From Alphaproteobacteria bacterium UBA830 (GTDB lineage: Bacteria > Pseudomonadota > Alphaproteobacteria > MPNO01 > UBA830), in assembly GCA_905181725.1 (NCBI GenBank), contig CAJIYX010000085.1, positions 1-40,452 of the forward strand: a stretch of DNA of 40,452 nt, given 5' to 3'. The position numbers and the translations under genes were made by a program. The notes beneath the pieces are model-generated. The model saw nothing but the letters and a program-made list of their open reading frames with translations, ran no database searches and was not told where the DNA came from. Below are positions 24,136 through 31,851 of the stretch, piece by piece. Each line of letters starts with the position of its first letter. Position 1 is the stretch's first letter.

Positions 24136-24438
24136 TTATTCTCCTGTCATCGCATAAATGCCGGCCCGGACCGGTCCGTGCTCGGCAACGCCATCGCGCA
24201 TCGCCTGCAGATAATCTTCCCATTCGAACTGCTTCAGCGCCGCATAATGCATCAACAGCTGGCCATTCACGCCAAGCACGTAAAGAAGCCCTATATCCGG
24301 CATGCGGATGGCGGTCAGTTCCTCCTCCGTCAGCGCGTACCCGGCGAGCACGCTGTCCATGTCTTCAGTGAACTGCGCCCGCGTCGCCGCGTCGCGGTTG
24401 AGCTGATAGAGCAGTTTCTGGACGTAATAAAGGCTCAT
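24136..24438 (-). CDS. Extradiol dioxygenase small subunit, LigA-type
   Basis: This 100-residue helical protein (MSLYYVQKLLYQLNRDAA...) matches the LigA subunit family of protocatechuate 4,5-dioxygenase: a helix with LLYQLNRD, the FTEDMDSVLAGYALTEEELTA region, and MPDIGLLYVLGVNGQLLMHY. LigA caps the LigB active site. The start is ATG 24438 preceded by GGAGAG. The upstream amidohydrolase remnant stops at 24440-24442, with a single nt between the TGA and this ATG, so the three genes are likely cotranscribed. Confidence 0.9.
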   Translation of the reverse strand: MSLYYVQKLLYQLNRDAATRAQFTEDMDSVLAGYALTEEELTAIRMPDIGLLYVLGVNGQLLMHYAALKQFEWEDYLQAMRDGVAEHGPVRAGIYAMTGE

Positions 24439-24439
24439 C

Positions 24440-24679
24440 TCATCTCTCCAGCAGCTGTTTGGCATTACCGTGCAGGATCGCCTGCCGGTCGGCGTCGTCA
24501 ATCCGGGCGCCGCGGATGGCCGCCAGTGTCCAGTCGGTGCTGAAGATCGGACAATCGGTGCCCATAACAATCCGGTCCGCGCCACCTGACATCGCTTCGA
24601 TCCACGGCGCCTCACGGCGCTGGCGCAGGGCCTCCGCCATTTGCGCGGGCACGAAATGGGTGTGCATATCGATCGTCAT
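24440..24679 (-). pseudogene. Internally deleted amidohydrolase (ACMSD-like), in frame
   Basis: A 79-residue frame joins the N-terminus of an amidohydrolase-2 protein (MTIDMHTHFVP with the HxH motif, then an AEALRQRREAPWIE segment) directly to its C-terminal end (MSGGADRIVMGTDCPIFSTD, then a helix ending HGNAKQLLER). Family members are about 280-340 residues, so roughly 200 or more residues of the barrel are missing, including the middle metal ligands. The join lies near residue 30 and keeps the frame. The frame retains a ribosome site (GGGGAGAAG) and is placed immediately before ligA. It is presumably catalytically dead; it may still matter for translation of ligA. Confidence 0.75.
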
Positions 24680-24792
24680 CGAAAATTCTTCTCCCCGGAT
24701 TTCGCGTCAACCTAGCACCGCTGCGCCCGGCTTGCATTCCCCGGTTCGTGAGTCATAGTCGCCCGGGAAACAGCCTGTCAGGGAGAGAAATA

Positions 24793-25164
24793 ATGGCCGT
24801 CACCAACACACCCAATACCAAGGATATGCTGCAGAAAGACCTGTATGTGATTTTCACCCGCCCGGTCGCACCGCGCGAGGAAATCATGAAGCTTCTGCCG
24901 AAACATCTGGAACGCCAGGTCGAACTGGAAAAGCACGGCATCCTGTTTGCAGCCGGCCCGATGGAACCGGAAGACGATTCCAAACCACGCACCGGCATGA
25001 TCATCGTTCGCGCGGATTCGTTCGAACACGCCAACGAGATCGCCATGGCTGACCCCTTCCATGCCGCGGGCCTGCGTGAATTCGAGGTCTGGAACTGGTC
25101 GATGAACGAAGGCAGCTTCACCGTCACTATCAACTATTCGGACAAGAGCGCAAACGTCGTCTGA
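24793..25164 (+). CDS. YciI-like dimeric alpha/beta-barrel protein
   Basis: This 123-residue protein has the YciI/muconolactone-isomerase-like ferredoxin fold: DLYVIFTRPV, HLERQVELEKHGILFAAGPM, a MIIVRADSFEHANEIAMADPF segment and a REFEVWNW strand. YciI-like proteins are small putative enzymes, sometimes found with catabolic dehalogenation or muconolactone steps; the reaction here is unknown. The start is ATG 24793 after GGGAGAG. It is divergent from the LigAB operon across a 113-bp gap, so shared regulation is possible. Confidence 0.87.
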   Translation: MAVTNTPNTKDMLQKDLYVIFTRPVAPREEIMKLLPKHLERQVELEKHGILFAAGPMEPEDDSKPRTGMIIVRADSFEHANEIAMADPFHAAGLREFEVWNWSMNEGSFTVTINYSDKSANVV

Positions 25165-25197
25165 TTTACGGCAACTGACCTACAGCCACCTCCCTCG

Positions 25198-25306
25198 TGT
25201 CATCCCGGCCCCCGGATCAAGTCCGGGACAAGCCCGTGCCGGGATCCAGAGCGCAGACGGACTGCATAGCAACCAGACTGGATCCCGGCACAAGGCCGGG
25301 ATGACA
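25198..25306. repeat. Palindromic intergenic repeat element (about 109 bp)
   Basis: TGTCATCCCGGCC (25198-25210) is the exact reverse complement of the end at 25294-25306. An inner pair, GTGCCGGGATCCAG (25236-25249) and CTGGATCCCGGCAC (25278-25291), is also perfect. The whole can fold into a long cruciform between the convergent YciI-like and FAH genes. Repeats of this look (GTCATCCCGG...CGGGATGAC) are common in alphaproteobacterial genomes as small dispersed palindromic elements. No second copy was noticed in this window. It could also terminate both converging transcripts. Confidence 0.8.
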
Positions 25307-25324
25307 ATCTATAGTGAATAAATC

Positions 25325-26215
25325 TCAGTCCCCCTGAACCACCGGGTTGACGAGCTTGCCAATCCCTTCGATCTCGATCGTCACTTTGTCGCCCGGTTTC
25401 AGCCGTCCGCCATAGGGCGCACCGACGCCGGACGGCGTGCCGGTCGCGATCACGTCACCCGGGCGCAGGGTCATGCGGGCGCTGATATATTCGACCTGCT
25501 CGTTGATGTTGAAAAACAGGTGTTTCGAATTCGAATCCTGTTTCAGCTCATCGTTCACCCAGAGCTTGATATCGACATTATGCGGATCGGGAATATCGGA
25601 GGCCGGCACCATCCAGGGCCCCAGCGGGCCGGAACCGTCGAAGTTTTTATGGGCAAACCAGTGAACGTTGAACTTTCTGCCGACCGGCTTCATGTCGCGG
25701 GCCGACAGATCGTTGAAGATCGTATACCCGGCCACGTAATCCAGCGCGTCTTTGGCCTTCACGTTGCGTGCAGGCTTACCGATCACAACGGCCAGTTCGG
25801 CTTCCCAGTCTATAAAGTCCGACACCGCCGGCAGGCGGATATCCGCGCCGGGACCGATGATGCAATGGGGGCCTGCCTTTAGGAAGAAATACGGGTGCGT
25901 GTCTTCTTTTACCAACTGCGTGCCGCCGGACATCTCCTTTTGATGGTCGACGTAATTGGCAGCCGCATTGTAAACGACAGGCGGCACAACAGGCGCCATC
26001 AGCTGCACATCGGCCAGGGGGCGCGATTCGTGCGATGCCGCGTTCTCGGCGATCTCGCTCAACGTCGCCTGATTGGCATCCCAGTCCTGGAGCATCTCGT
26101 AGGTGGAGCCCCGGAGGCCCATGGCTTCAAGATCGATTACATCGTCGTCGACAAGAATGCCGGGGCGTGCTTCACCTGCGACCCCGGCGTAATTCAGAAG
26201 TCTGAAACTGGCCAT
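25325..26215 (-). CDS. Fumarylacetoacetate hydrolase-family protein
   Basis: This 296-residue FAH-fold protein has VVYNAAANYVDHQKEM, DWEAELAVVIGK with the ExE metal pair, KNFDGSGPLGPWMV and RPGDVIATGTPSGVGAP. It is the second of three FAH paralogues in the window and differs from the one at 22431 in its longer N-terminal domain. Such enzymes act on acylpyruvates, 2-hydroxymuconate derivatives or related dicarboxylic ring-fission products. The ribosome site is GAGGGAGA before ATG 26215. It is divergent from ubiD across a 150-bp gap. Confidence 0.92.
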   Translation of the reverse strand: MASFRLLNYAGVAGEARPGILVDDDVIDLEAMGLRGSTYEMLQDWDANQATLSEIAENAASHESRPLADVQLMAPVVPPVVYNAAANYVDHQKEMSGGTQLVKEDTHPYFFLKAGPHCIIGPGADIRLPAVSDFIDWEAELAVVIGKPARNVKAKDALDYVAGYTIFNDLSARDMKPVGRKFNVHWFAHKNFDGSGPLGPWMVPASDIPDPHNVDIKLWVNDELKQDSNSKHLFFNINEQVEYISARMTLRPGDVIATGTPSGVGAPYGGRLKPGDKVTIEIEGIGKLVNPVVQGD

Positions 26216-26365
26216 CGTGAATTCTCCCTCACCTGTTGATTATTATCTCTATTTTCGGCCCAAATGGGGGCCATTGCAATATCCGACGCAGGCGATGCAT
26301 ATGCGCCGCTTGACCCCCGGACGTGAAGATTCAATTGTCTCATCTTACTCATAAGGAGATAGCAC

Positions 26366-27802
26366 GTGGCAAACAAAGACCTTCGGAATTTCCTCGAAGA
26401 AGTCAAGAAAATCGGAGAGCTGAAAAATATTAGCGGCGCCGAAACCGAAGAGGATATCGGTGGCATTGTCGATATGTACATGCGGGATCTGGACAACCCG
26501 GCCGTGCTGTTCGACGACATTCCCGGGTTCCCCAAGGGTCACCGCGTTCTCGCAAACATCATCATGTCGCGGCCACGCTGCGCCATTGCGCTTGGCCTGC
26601 CGCCGGAATCCACCGAAGAAGACCTGATCAAGTGGTGGCGCCATTATCTCGGCGATGCACCCAACCACGAGCCGGTCGAAGTGAATGGCGGACCGCTGGT
26701 CGAAAACGTGACCGAGGGCGAAGCCGTCAACATCCAGAACCTGCCATCGCCCAAATGGCACGAACATGACGGCGGCAATTTTATCGGCACCGGCTGCCTC
26801 GTTGCGATGCGCGACCCCGACACGGGCTGGGTCAATTACGGCACGTACCGCGTCCAGGCCCATGAGCCGCGCGTCGCCACCGTAATGATGTCACCCGGCA
26901 AGCATGCCCGGCTGATCATGAAAAAATATCACGACCGAGGCGAAAAATGCCCCGTCGCCGTGGTCGCCGGTGTTCATCCGGTGATGTTCATGATCGGCGG
27001 ATTCGAAGTACCGTACGAGAAAAACGAGCTCGACGTGGTCGGTGGAATCTTCGGTGAGTCGGTCGAAGTCATCAACATGCCGGCGACCGGCCTGCCCGTG
27101 CCCGCCAGCGCGGAAATCGCGTTCGAAGGCTTTATCGATGTCGATGACGAACGTATGGAAGGCCCTCTCGGCGAGTGGACCGGCTATTACGCGGGCGGCG
27201 CCCGGCCTGAACCTGTCATCCGAATCGAAACCCTGATGCACCGGGATGACCCCGTCATCACCGGCGCTATCCCCGCTGTACCACCAAACGACAACACCTA
27301 TTACATGGGCGCCTATCGCGCCGCCGCGGTCTGGAACCAGCTCGAAGCGGCGGGCATTCCGGGCGTACAGGGCGTTCATGCGCATGAAGCCGGCGGTAGC
27401 CGCATGTGGCTGACGGTATCGATCAAGGCGATGTATGGCGGCCATTCCAAGCAGGCAGGCCTGATCGCCTCGCAATGCCACGCCGGCGCCTATGCCAACC
27501 GCTGGGTGATCGTGGTCGATGACGATATCGATCCGTCAAACATGAACGATGTGGTCTGGGCAATGTGCACACGCCACGATCCGCGCGAAGGCCTCGACAT
27601 CATCAATGGCTGCTGGAGCACGCATCTCGATCCGATGTGCTACGACGACGATAACGACCGGCGGAATTCCCGCGTCGTGGTCGATGCCTGCCGGCCGTTC
27701 AACCGGCGGGATTCCTTCCCCGCTGTCGCCCGGTCGTCCCAGGAACTGGATGACCGCATCCGTGCGAAATACAGTGCCGACCTGCCCGAAAAGTACCGAT
27801 GA
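26366..27802 (+). CDS. UbiD-family decarboxylase
   Basis: This 478-residue prenylated-FMN-dependent (de)carboxylase has the family active-site residues Arg162 (NYGTYRVQ) and the Glu pair Glu265/Glu270 in MEGPLGEWTGYY, equivalent to the E-R-E network described for fungal Fdc1. The metal/phosphate-binding region is around SPKWHEHDGG. UbiD enzymes decarboxylate aromatic or alpha,beta-unsaturated acids. No ubiX gene, needed for the cofactor, is in the window. The start is GTG 26366 after AAGGAGA. The gene overlaps the next FAH gene by 4 nt, so a coupled decarboxylation and hydrolysis route is plausible. Confidence 0.93.
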   Translation: MANKDLRNFLEEVKKIGELKNISGAETEEDIGGIVDMYMRDLDNPAVLFDDIPGFPKGHRVLANIIMSRPRCAIALGLPPESTEEDLIKWWRHYLGDAPNHEPVEVNGGPLVENVTEGEAVNIQNLPSPKWHEHDGGNFIGTGCLVAMRDPDTGWVNYGTYRVQAHEPRVATVMMSPGKHARLIMKKYHDRGEKCPVAVVAGVHPVMFMIGGFEVPYEKNELDVVGGIFGESVEVINMPATGLPVPASAEIAFEGFIDVDDERMEGPLGEWTGYYAGGARPEPVIRIETLMHRDDPVITGAIPAVPPNDNTYYMGAYRAAAVWNQLEAAGIPGVQGVHAHEAGGSRMWLTVSIKAMYGGHSKQAGLIASQCHAGAYANRWVIVVDDDIDPSNMNDVVWAMCTRHDPREGLDIINGCWSTHLDPMCYDDDNDRRNSRVVVDACRPFNRRDSFPAVARSSQELDDRIRAKYSADLPEKYR

Positions 27803-28569
27803 CATCCTGGATACGGTTCGATAAGGGTGGCAACGCAGGCTTCGGGACATTAATCGGCGACGCCATTGCGGTGTTCGACGGCGATATGTTCGGCATCGCA
27901 ACGCCCACCGGCGAGACGCTGACCCTGGCGGACACCAGCCTGCTGACGCCCTGCGTGCCGTCAAAAATCGTCGCGTTGTGGAATAATTCGAAATCCGCGG
28001 CGGAAAAACAGGGGCTTGAGCAACCGGCCGACCCACTATTTTTTCTGAAAGGCGCGAATACGTACCTGGCGCCGGGTGGCACCATCCGCAAACCGAAATC
28101 CTATGACGGCCGGGTGATCTATGAAGCCGAGCTTGGCATCGTGATCGGCAAGACCTGCAAGGATGCCGATGAAGCCACCGCGGCCAAGTGCATCTTCGGC
28201 TACACCTGCGTGAACGATGTAACGGCGCTGCAGGTGCTGGATGCCGACCCGACGTTTCCGCAATGGGCGCGGGCGAAGAGCTATGACACGTTCGGCCCGT
28301 TCGGCCCGGTGATTGCCACCGAAATCGATCTAGCATCGGCGACGATCCGCGCGGAACTGAACGGGCGCGAACGCCAGAACTACTCGGTCAGCGATCTTTT
28401 CCTGCAACCCGCCGATCTGGTCAGCCGCCTGTCACAGTTCATGACCCTGGAGCCGGGCGATATTGTTTCCTGCGGCACCGGTACCGGCGCATTGCCGATG
28501 AAACCGGGGGTGACAATCGACGTGATCATCGACGGCATCGGCACGCTCTCCAACGCATACGAAGACTAG
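27799..28569 (+). CDS. Fumarylacetoacetate hydrolase-family protein
   Basis: This 256-residue FAH-fold protein is shorter than the other two. It has IVALWNNSKSAAEKQG in place of the usual GxNY segment, then VIYEAELGIVIGK with the ExE metal pair, YTCVNDVTALQ, KSYDTFGPFGPV and PGDIVSCGTGTGA. The start overlaps the ubiD stop (ATGA), so it is translationally coupled. The ring-fission or decarboxylated product of UbiD chemistry is a possible substrate (inference). It is followed after 3 nt by the DMT transporter gene. Confidence 0.91.
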   Translation: MTSWIRFDKGGNAGFGTLIGDAIAVFDGDMFGIATPTGETLTLADTSLLTPCVPSKIVALWNNSKSAAEKQGLEQPADPLFFLKGANTYLAPGGTIRKPKSYDGRVIYEAELGIVIGKTCKDADEATAAKCIFGYTCVNDVTALQVLDADPTFPQWARAKSYDTFGPFGPVIATEIDLASATIRAELNGRERQNYSVSDLFLQPADLVSRLSQFMTLEPGDIVSCGTGTGALPMKPGVTIDVIIDGIGTLSNAYED

Positions 28570-28572
28570 ACC

Positions 28573-29499
28573 TTGGCCCGGAACCGATTGATCGGCATCC
28601 TTGGTAACCCCTACGTCCTGCTGAGCTTCGCCATTCTGTGCTGGGGCGGCAATTTCGTCGCCGCGCGGCTGGCCAATGCCGATATCCCGCCGGTAGCACT
28701 GTCATTCTGGCGGCACACCTTCGCCGCCCTGCTGGTCCTGCCGTTCATTCTGCCATTGTTCCGCACCGACTGGCCGAACATCCGCGCCAATCTCGGCAAT
28801 TTCGCGGTGATGGGCTTTACGCTCGCCGTCGGGAACACCCTGGTCTATTTCGCCGTCATGCACACCACGGTCATTAACGCCGCCCTGATCAATTCGGGCG
28901 TGCCGGTGGCCGCAGTCGCGTTTTCCTGGCTGATCCTGCGTGATGTCATCAACCGGTGGCAAGCGATCGGCATTCTGATCGCGACCGCGGGCATTGTGAT
29001 GGTGGTGACCAAGGCGCGTCTCGGCGTGCTGATGGACCTGCAATTCGGCTGGGGCGATCTTTATATGCTGCTCGCGATTATCAGCTGGGCGCTCTACATG
29101 GTGCTGCTGAAACGGGCTGCGATCAAAGTATCGCCCTGGACCCTGCTGACCGTGCTGTCGGCTGCAGGCGCGCTGTGGCTGGTGCCGGCCTATGCCGTTG
29201 AAATCAGTCTCGGCTACACGATGAAATGGACCGGGCTCACCCTTGTCAGTCTCGGCTATGTCACTCTGTTCAGCACGATCATTGCCTGGGCCTGCTGGAA
29301 CAGCGGCACATTAAAGATCGGGCCGAACCGGGCGTCAGCGTTTATGTGCCTGCACCCGATTTTCGGCCCGGCCCTCGGCATGATCTTTTTCGGCGAAATT
29401 CTGCGCCCCTATCATGGGGTCGGCACGATCCTCGTGCTGGCAGGGGTGATCATGGTGTCCCGCGCCTACGCCGCCCGGACACTGCCAAAAGCGGCCTGA
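28573..29499 (+). CDS. EamA/DMT-superfamily transporter
   Basis: This 308-residue integral membrane protein has about ten hydrophobic helices in two EamA repeats: the first opens with NPYVLLSFAILCWGGNFVAAR and the second with WGDLYMLLAIISWALYMVLL. It ends with a short basic tail (RTLPKAA). DMT proteins move metabolites, amino acids or drugs across the inner membrane; direction and substrate are unknown. The start is a TTG at 28573, chosen because it gives the expected short cytosolic N-terminus. It sits at the end of the ubiD operon, so it may handle a pathway substrate. Confidence 0.88.
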   Translation: MARNRLIGILGNPYVLLSFAILCWGGNFVAARLANADIPPVALSFWRHTFAALLVLPFILPLFRTDWPNIRANLGNFAVMGFTLAVGNTLVYFAVMHTTVINAALINSGVPVAAVAFSWLILRDVINRWQAIGILIATAGIVMVVTKARLGVLMDLQFGWGDLYMLLAIISWALYMVLLKRAAIKVSPWTLLTVLSAAGALWLVPAYAVEISLGYTMKWTGLTLVSLGYVTLFSTIIAWACWNSGTLKIGPNRASAFMCLHPIFGPALGMIFFGEILRPYHGVGTILVLAGVIMVSRAYAARTLPKAA

Positions 29500-29502
29500 C
29501 CG

Positions 29503-29877
29503 TCAGGGCTGACTGGATACGTGCGCCGAAACGATCCGCCAGCCATCGGGCATGCGTGCCCAGGTCTGGCTCTGGCGGCTGGTACCGTCTGCCGTCGGGC
29601 GTGTGGATTCCGTGTTGGCGACCGCAAAGTCCCGACCGAACGTGACGATATGGGTGTCTTTCAGAGTGCGGATCCAGGGGGCAATCTCGCGGCTGCGGCG
29701 GAAGGTAGACAGCGCCGTATGACTGACGACGGTACCGTTGGGGCCATAGCGCAACGTTTTCTCGTCATTCCAGAACAGCTCGTCGATCATATCGACATCG
29801 TTGGCCAGCAGCGCTTTCTCATAGGCCATAAAGGCCTCCATCACTTCGGCGACGATCTCGGGAATATTGATTTCCAT
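29503..29877 (-). CDS. AtzH/HpxZ-like (DUF3225) small protein
   Basis: This 124-residue SnoaL-fold protein matches the HpxZ/AtzH-like family: EVMEAFMAYEKALLANDVDMI, ELFWNDEKTLRYGPNG, HIVTFGRDFAVANTES and QSQTWARMPDGWRIVSAHVS. Members are found beside amidases and ureido-compound hydrolases in purine or triazine breakdown and may form or stabilise small enzyme complexes. The amidase here is far away (8423), so a partner is not obvious. The start is ATG 29877 behind AAAGGA. It is convergent with the transporter gene (3 nt apart) and divergent from the ABC-F gene. Confidence 0.82.
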   Translation of the reverse strand: MEINIPEIVAEVMEAFMAYEKALLANDVDMIDELFWNDEKTLRYGPNGTVVSHTALSTFRRSREIAPWIRTLKDTHIVTFGRDFAVANTESTRPTADGTSRQSQTWARMPDGWRIVSAHVSSQP

Positions 29878-29973
29878 CGGCGGTCCTTTCAGGAATGTCG
29901 TGTTGGTGTTTGACAGCACCCTAGCGGATGATGGACACAGGGTTCACCACAATTGATTACGGAATAAAAGACT

Positions 29974-31788
29974 TTGACGCCCCCGCTTCTTATCCTGCGC
30001 GATATTCACCTCACATTCGGCGGCACACCCCTGCTGGAGGGCGCCGAACTGTCGGTTTCCGAGGGAGAACGGCTGTGTCTGATCGGCCGCAACGGGTCGG
30101 GCAAATCGACCCTGATGAAGATTGCGACCGGCGAGATCGGTTTTGATGACGGCGAACGGTTCGTGCAGCCCGGCGCGACGCTGCGCTACCTGCCGCAGGA
30201 GCCCGATCTTTCAGGATATAAGACAACACTGGACTACGTCCGTGCCGGGCTCGAAGCGGGCGACGATCCGCAGCGGGGCAACTGGCTGATCGGCCAGCTC
30301 GGCCTGACCGGGGAAGAGAACCCGGCCCATCTTTCGGGCGGCGAGGCCCGGCGTTGCGCCCTTGCCCGCGCATTGGCGCCCCAGCCCGATATCCTGCTGC
30401 TGGACGAGCCGACCAACCATCTCGACCTGCCGGTGATCGAATGGCTCGAAAGCGAGCTAAAATCCATCCGCTCGGCGCTAGTGCTGATCAGCCATGACCG
30501 GCGGTTTCTGGAAAACCTGTCCCGTGCCACCCTGTGGCTCAACCAGGGCAGAACCCACAGGCTGGAGCGTGGATTTGCCGAGTTTGAGCCCTGGCGCGAG
30601 ACGTTTCTCGAGAACGAAGCACTCGAGCGGCACAAGCTGAAGCGTAAAATCAGCGCCGAAACGGACTGGCTGCACAAAGGCGTTACCGCCCGGCGCAAAC
30701 GCAATCAGGGCCGCCTGCGCGCGCTCTACGATCTCCGCGCTAAGCGCCGCGGCGACCGCGGACCGTCGGGTACCGTCAATATGATGGCGAGCGAAGCACA
30801 ATCATCTGGCAAGCGCGTCTGCGTCGCCAATAATATCTCGAAGGCCTATGGCGAAAACATCATTGTCGAAGATTTCTCGACCCTGATTGCCCGTGGCGAC
30901 CGGATCGGCATCGTCGGCCCCAATGGTGCAGGAAAGACAACCCTGCTCAACATGCTGACCGGTGTGCTGGAGCCCGATGAGGGCAACATCCGCCTTGGTA
31001 AAAACCTAGAGCTCGAAACCCTCGACCAGCGCCGTGACAGTCTCGACCCGAAAGAAACGCTATCCGACGCGCTGACCGGCGGCGGCGACAAGGTGACGAT
31101 CAACGGCGAGACCCGACACGTCATCGGGTACATGAAAGACTTCCTGTTCACACCGGACCAGGCGCGCACACCAGTACACGTGCTGTCGGGCGGCGAACGC
31201 GGGCGCATCATGCTCGCCCGTGCGCTGGCCAAACCGTCCAACCTGCTGGTGCTAGATGAGCCGACCAATGATCTTGATATAGAGACACTCGATCTGTTGC
31301 AGGAACTGCTCGCCGACTATTCCGGCACCGTCATCCTGGTCAGCCATGACCGCGACTTTCTGGACCGTGTCGTAACCTCGGTGATTGCCACCGAAGGCGG
31401 CGGCAAGTGGGTTGAATATGCCGGCGGCTACAGCGACATGATCACCCAACGCGGCGGGGATCTGGGGGCGAAGAAAGCCGCGGCCAGGCTGGCGAAAAAA
31501 GACCAGGCGGGTGAGGCGAAAGAGCGTAAGGCAAAGCAGACGCCAGCCGCCAAGATGACATTCAAGGACAAGCATGCGCTGGAAACCCTGCCCGCCCGGA
31601 TGGAAAAACTGCAAAAAGACATCGACACCCATCAGGCCACGCTGACCGACCAGAACCTGTTCATATCCAACCCCGTGCAATTCGATGCGACGGCAAATGC
31701 CATGCAGGTGGCGGAAACCGCCCTTGCCGCCGCCGAAGAGCAATGGCTCGAACTCGAAATGAAGCGCGAAGAGATGAAATCCGGCTGA
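29974..31788 (+). CDS. ABC-F family ATPase (Uup-like)
   Basis: This 604-residue protein has two ABC ATPase domains and no membrane segments. The first has GRNGSGKST and the signature LSGGEARRCALARAL with LLLDEPTNHLDLPVIEWLE. The second has GPNGAGKTT, LSGGERGRIMLARAL and LVLDEPTNDLDIETLD. A charged coiled-coil C-terminus (about residues 500-604, KKAAARLAKKD and then the helices to the end) is typical of Uup. ABC-F proteins act on the ribosome, and Uup also affects precise excision of transposons. The start is TTG 29974; no good ribosome site is visible, so an alternative start is possible. It is followed by recQ after a 63-nt gap. Confidence 0.92.
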   Translation: MTPPLLILRDIHLTFGGTPLLEGAELSVSEGERLCLIGRNGSGKSTLMKIATGEIGFDDGERFVQPGATLRYLPQEPDLSGYKTTLDYVRAGLEAGDDPQRGNWLIGQLGLTGEENPAHLSGGEARRCALARALAPQPDILLLDEPTNHLDLPVIEWLESELKSIRSALVLISHDRRFLENLSRATLWLNQGRTHRLERGFAEFEPWRETFLENEALERHKLKRKISAETDWLHKGVTARRKRNQGRLRALYDLRAKRRGDRGPSGTVNMMASEAQSSGKRVCVANNISKAYGENIIVEDFSTLIARGDRIGIVGPNGAGKTTLLNMLTGVLEPDEGNIRLGKNLELETLDQRRDSLDPKETLSDALTGGGDKVTINGETRHVIGYMKDFLFTPDQARTPVHVLSGGERGRIMLARALAKPSNLLVLDEPTNDLDIETLDLLQELLADYSGTVILVSHDRDFLDRVVTSVIATEGGGKWVEYAGGYSDMITQRGGDLGAKKAAARLAKKDQAGEAKERKAKQTPAAKMTFKDKHALETLPARMEKLQKDIDTHQATLTDQNLFISNPVQFDATANAMQVAETALAAAEEQWLELEMKREEMKSG

Positions 31789-31851
31789 TTTCTGCCGAAT
31801 TGCCGCACAGCCGCCATCGCCCGAATCACGGTAACCGCGTAGACTGGGCCG

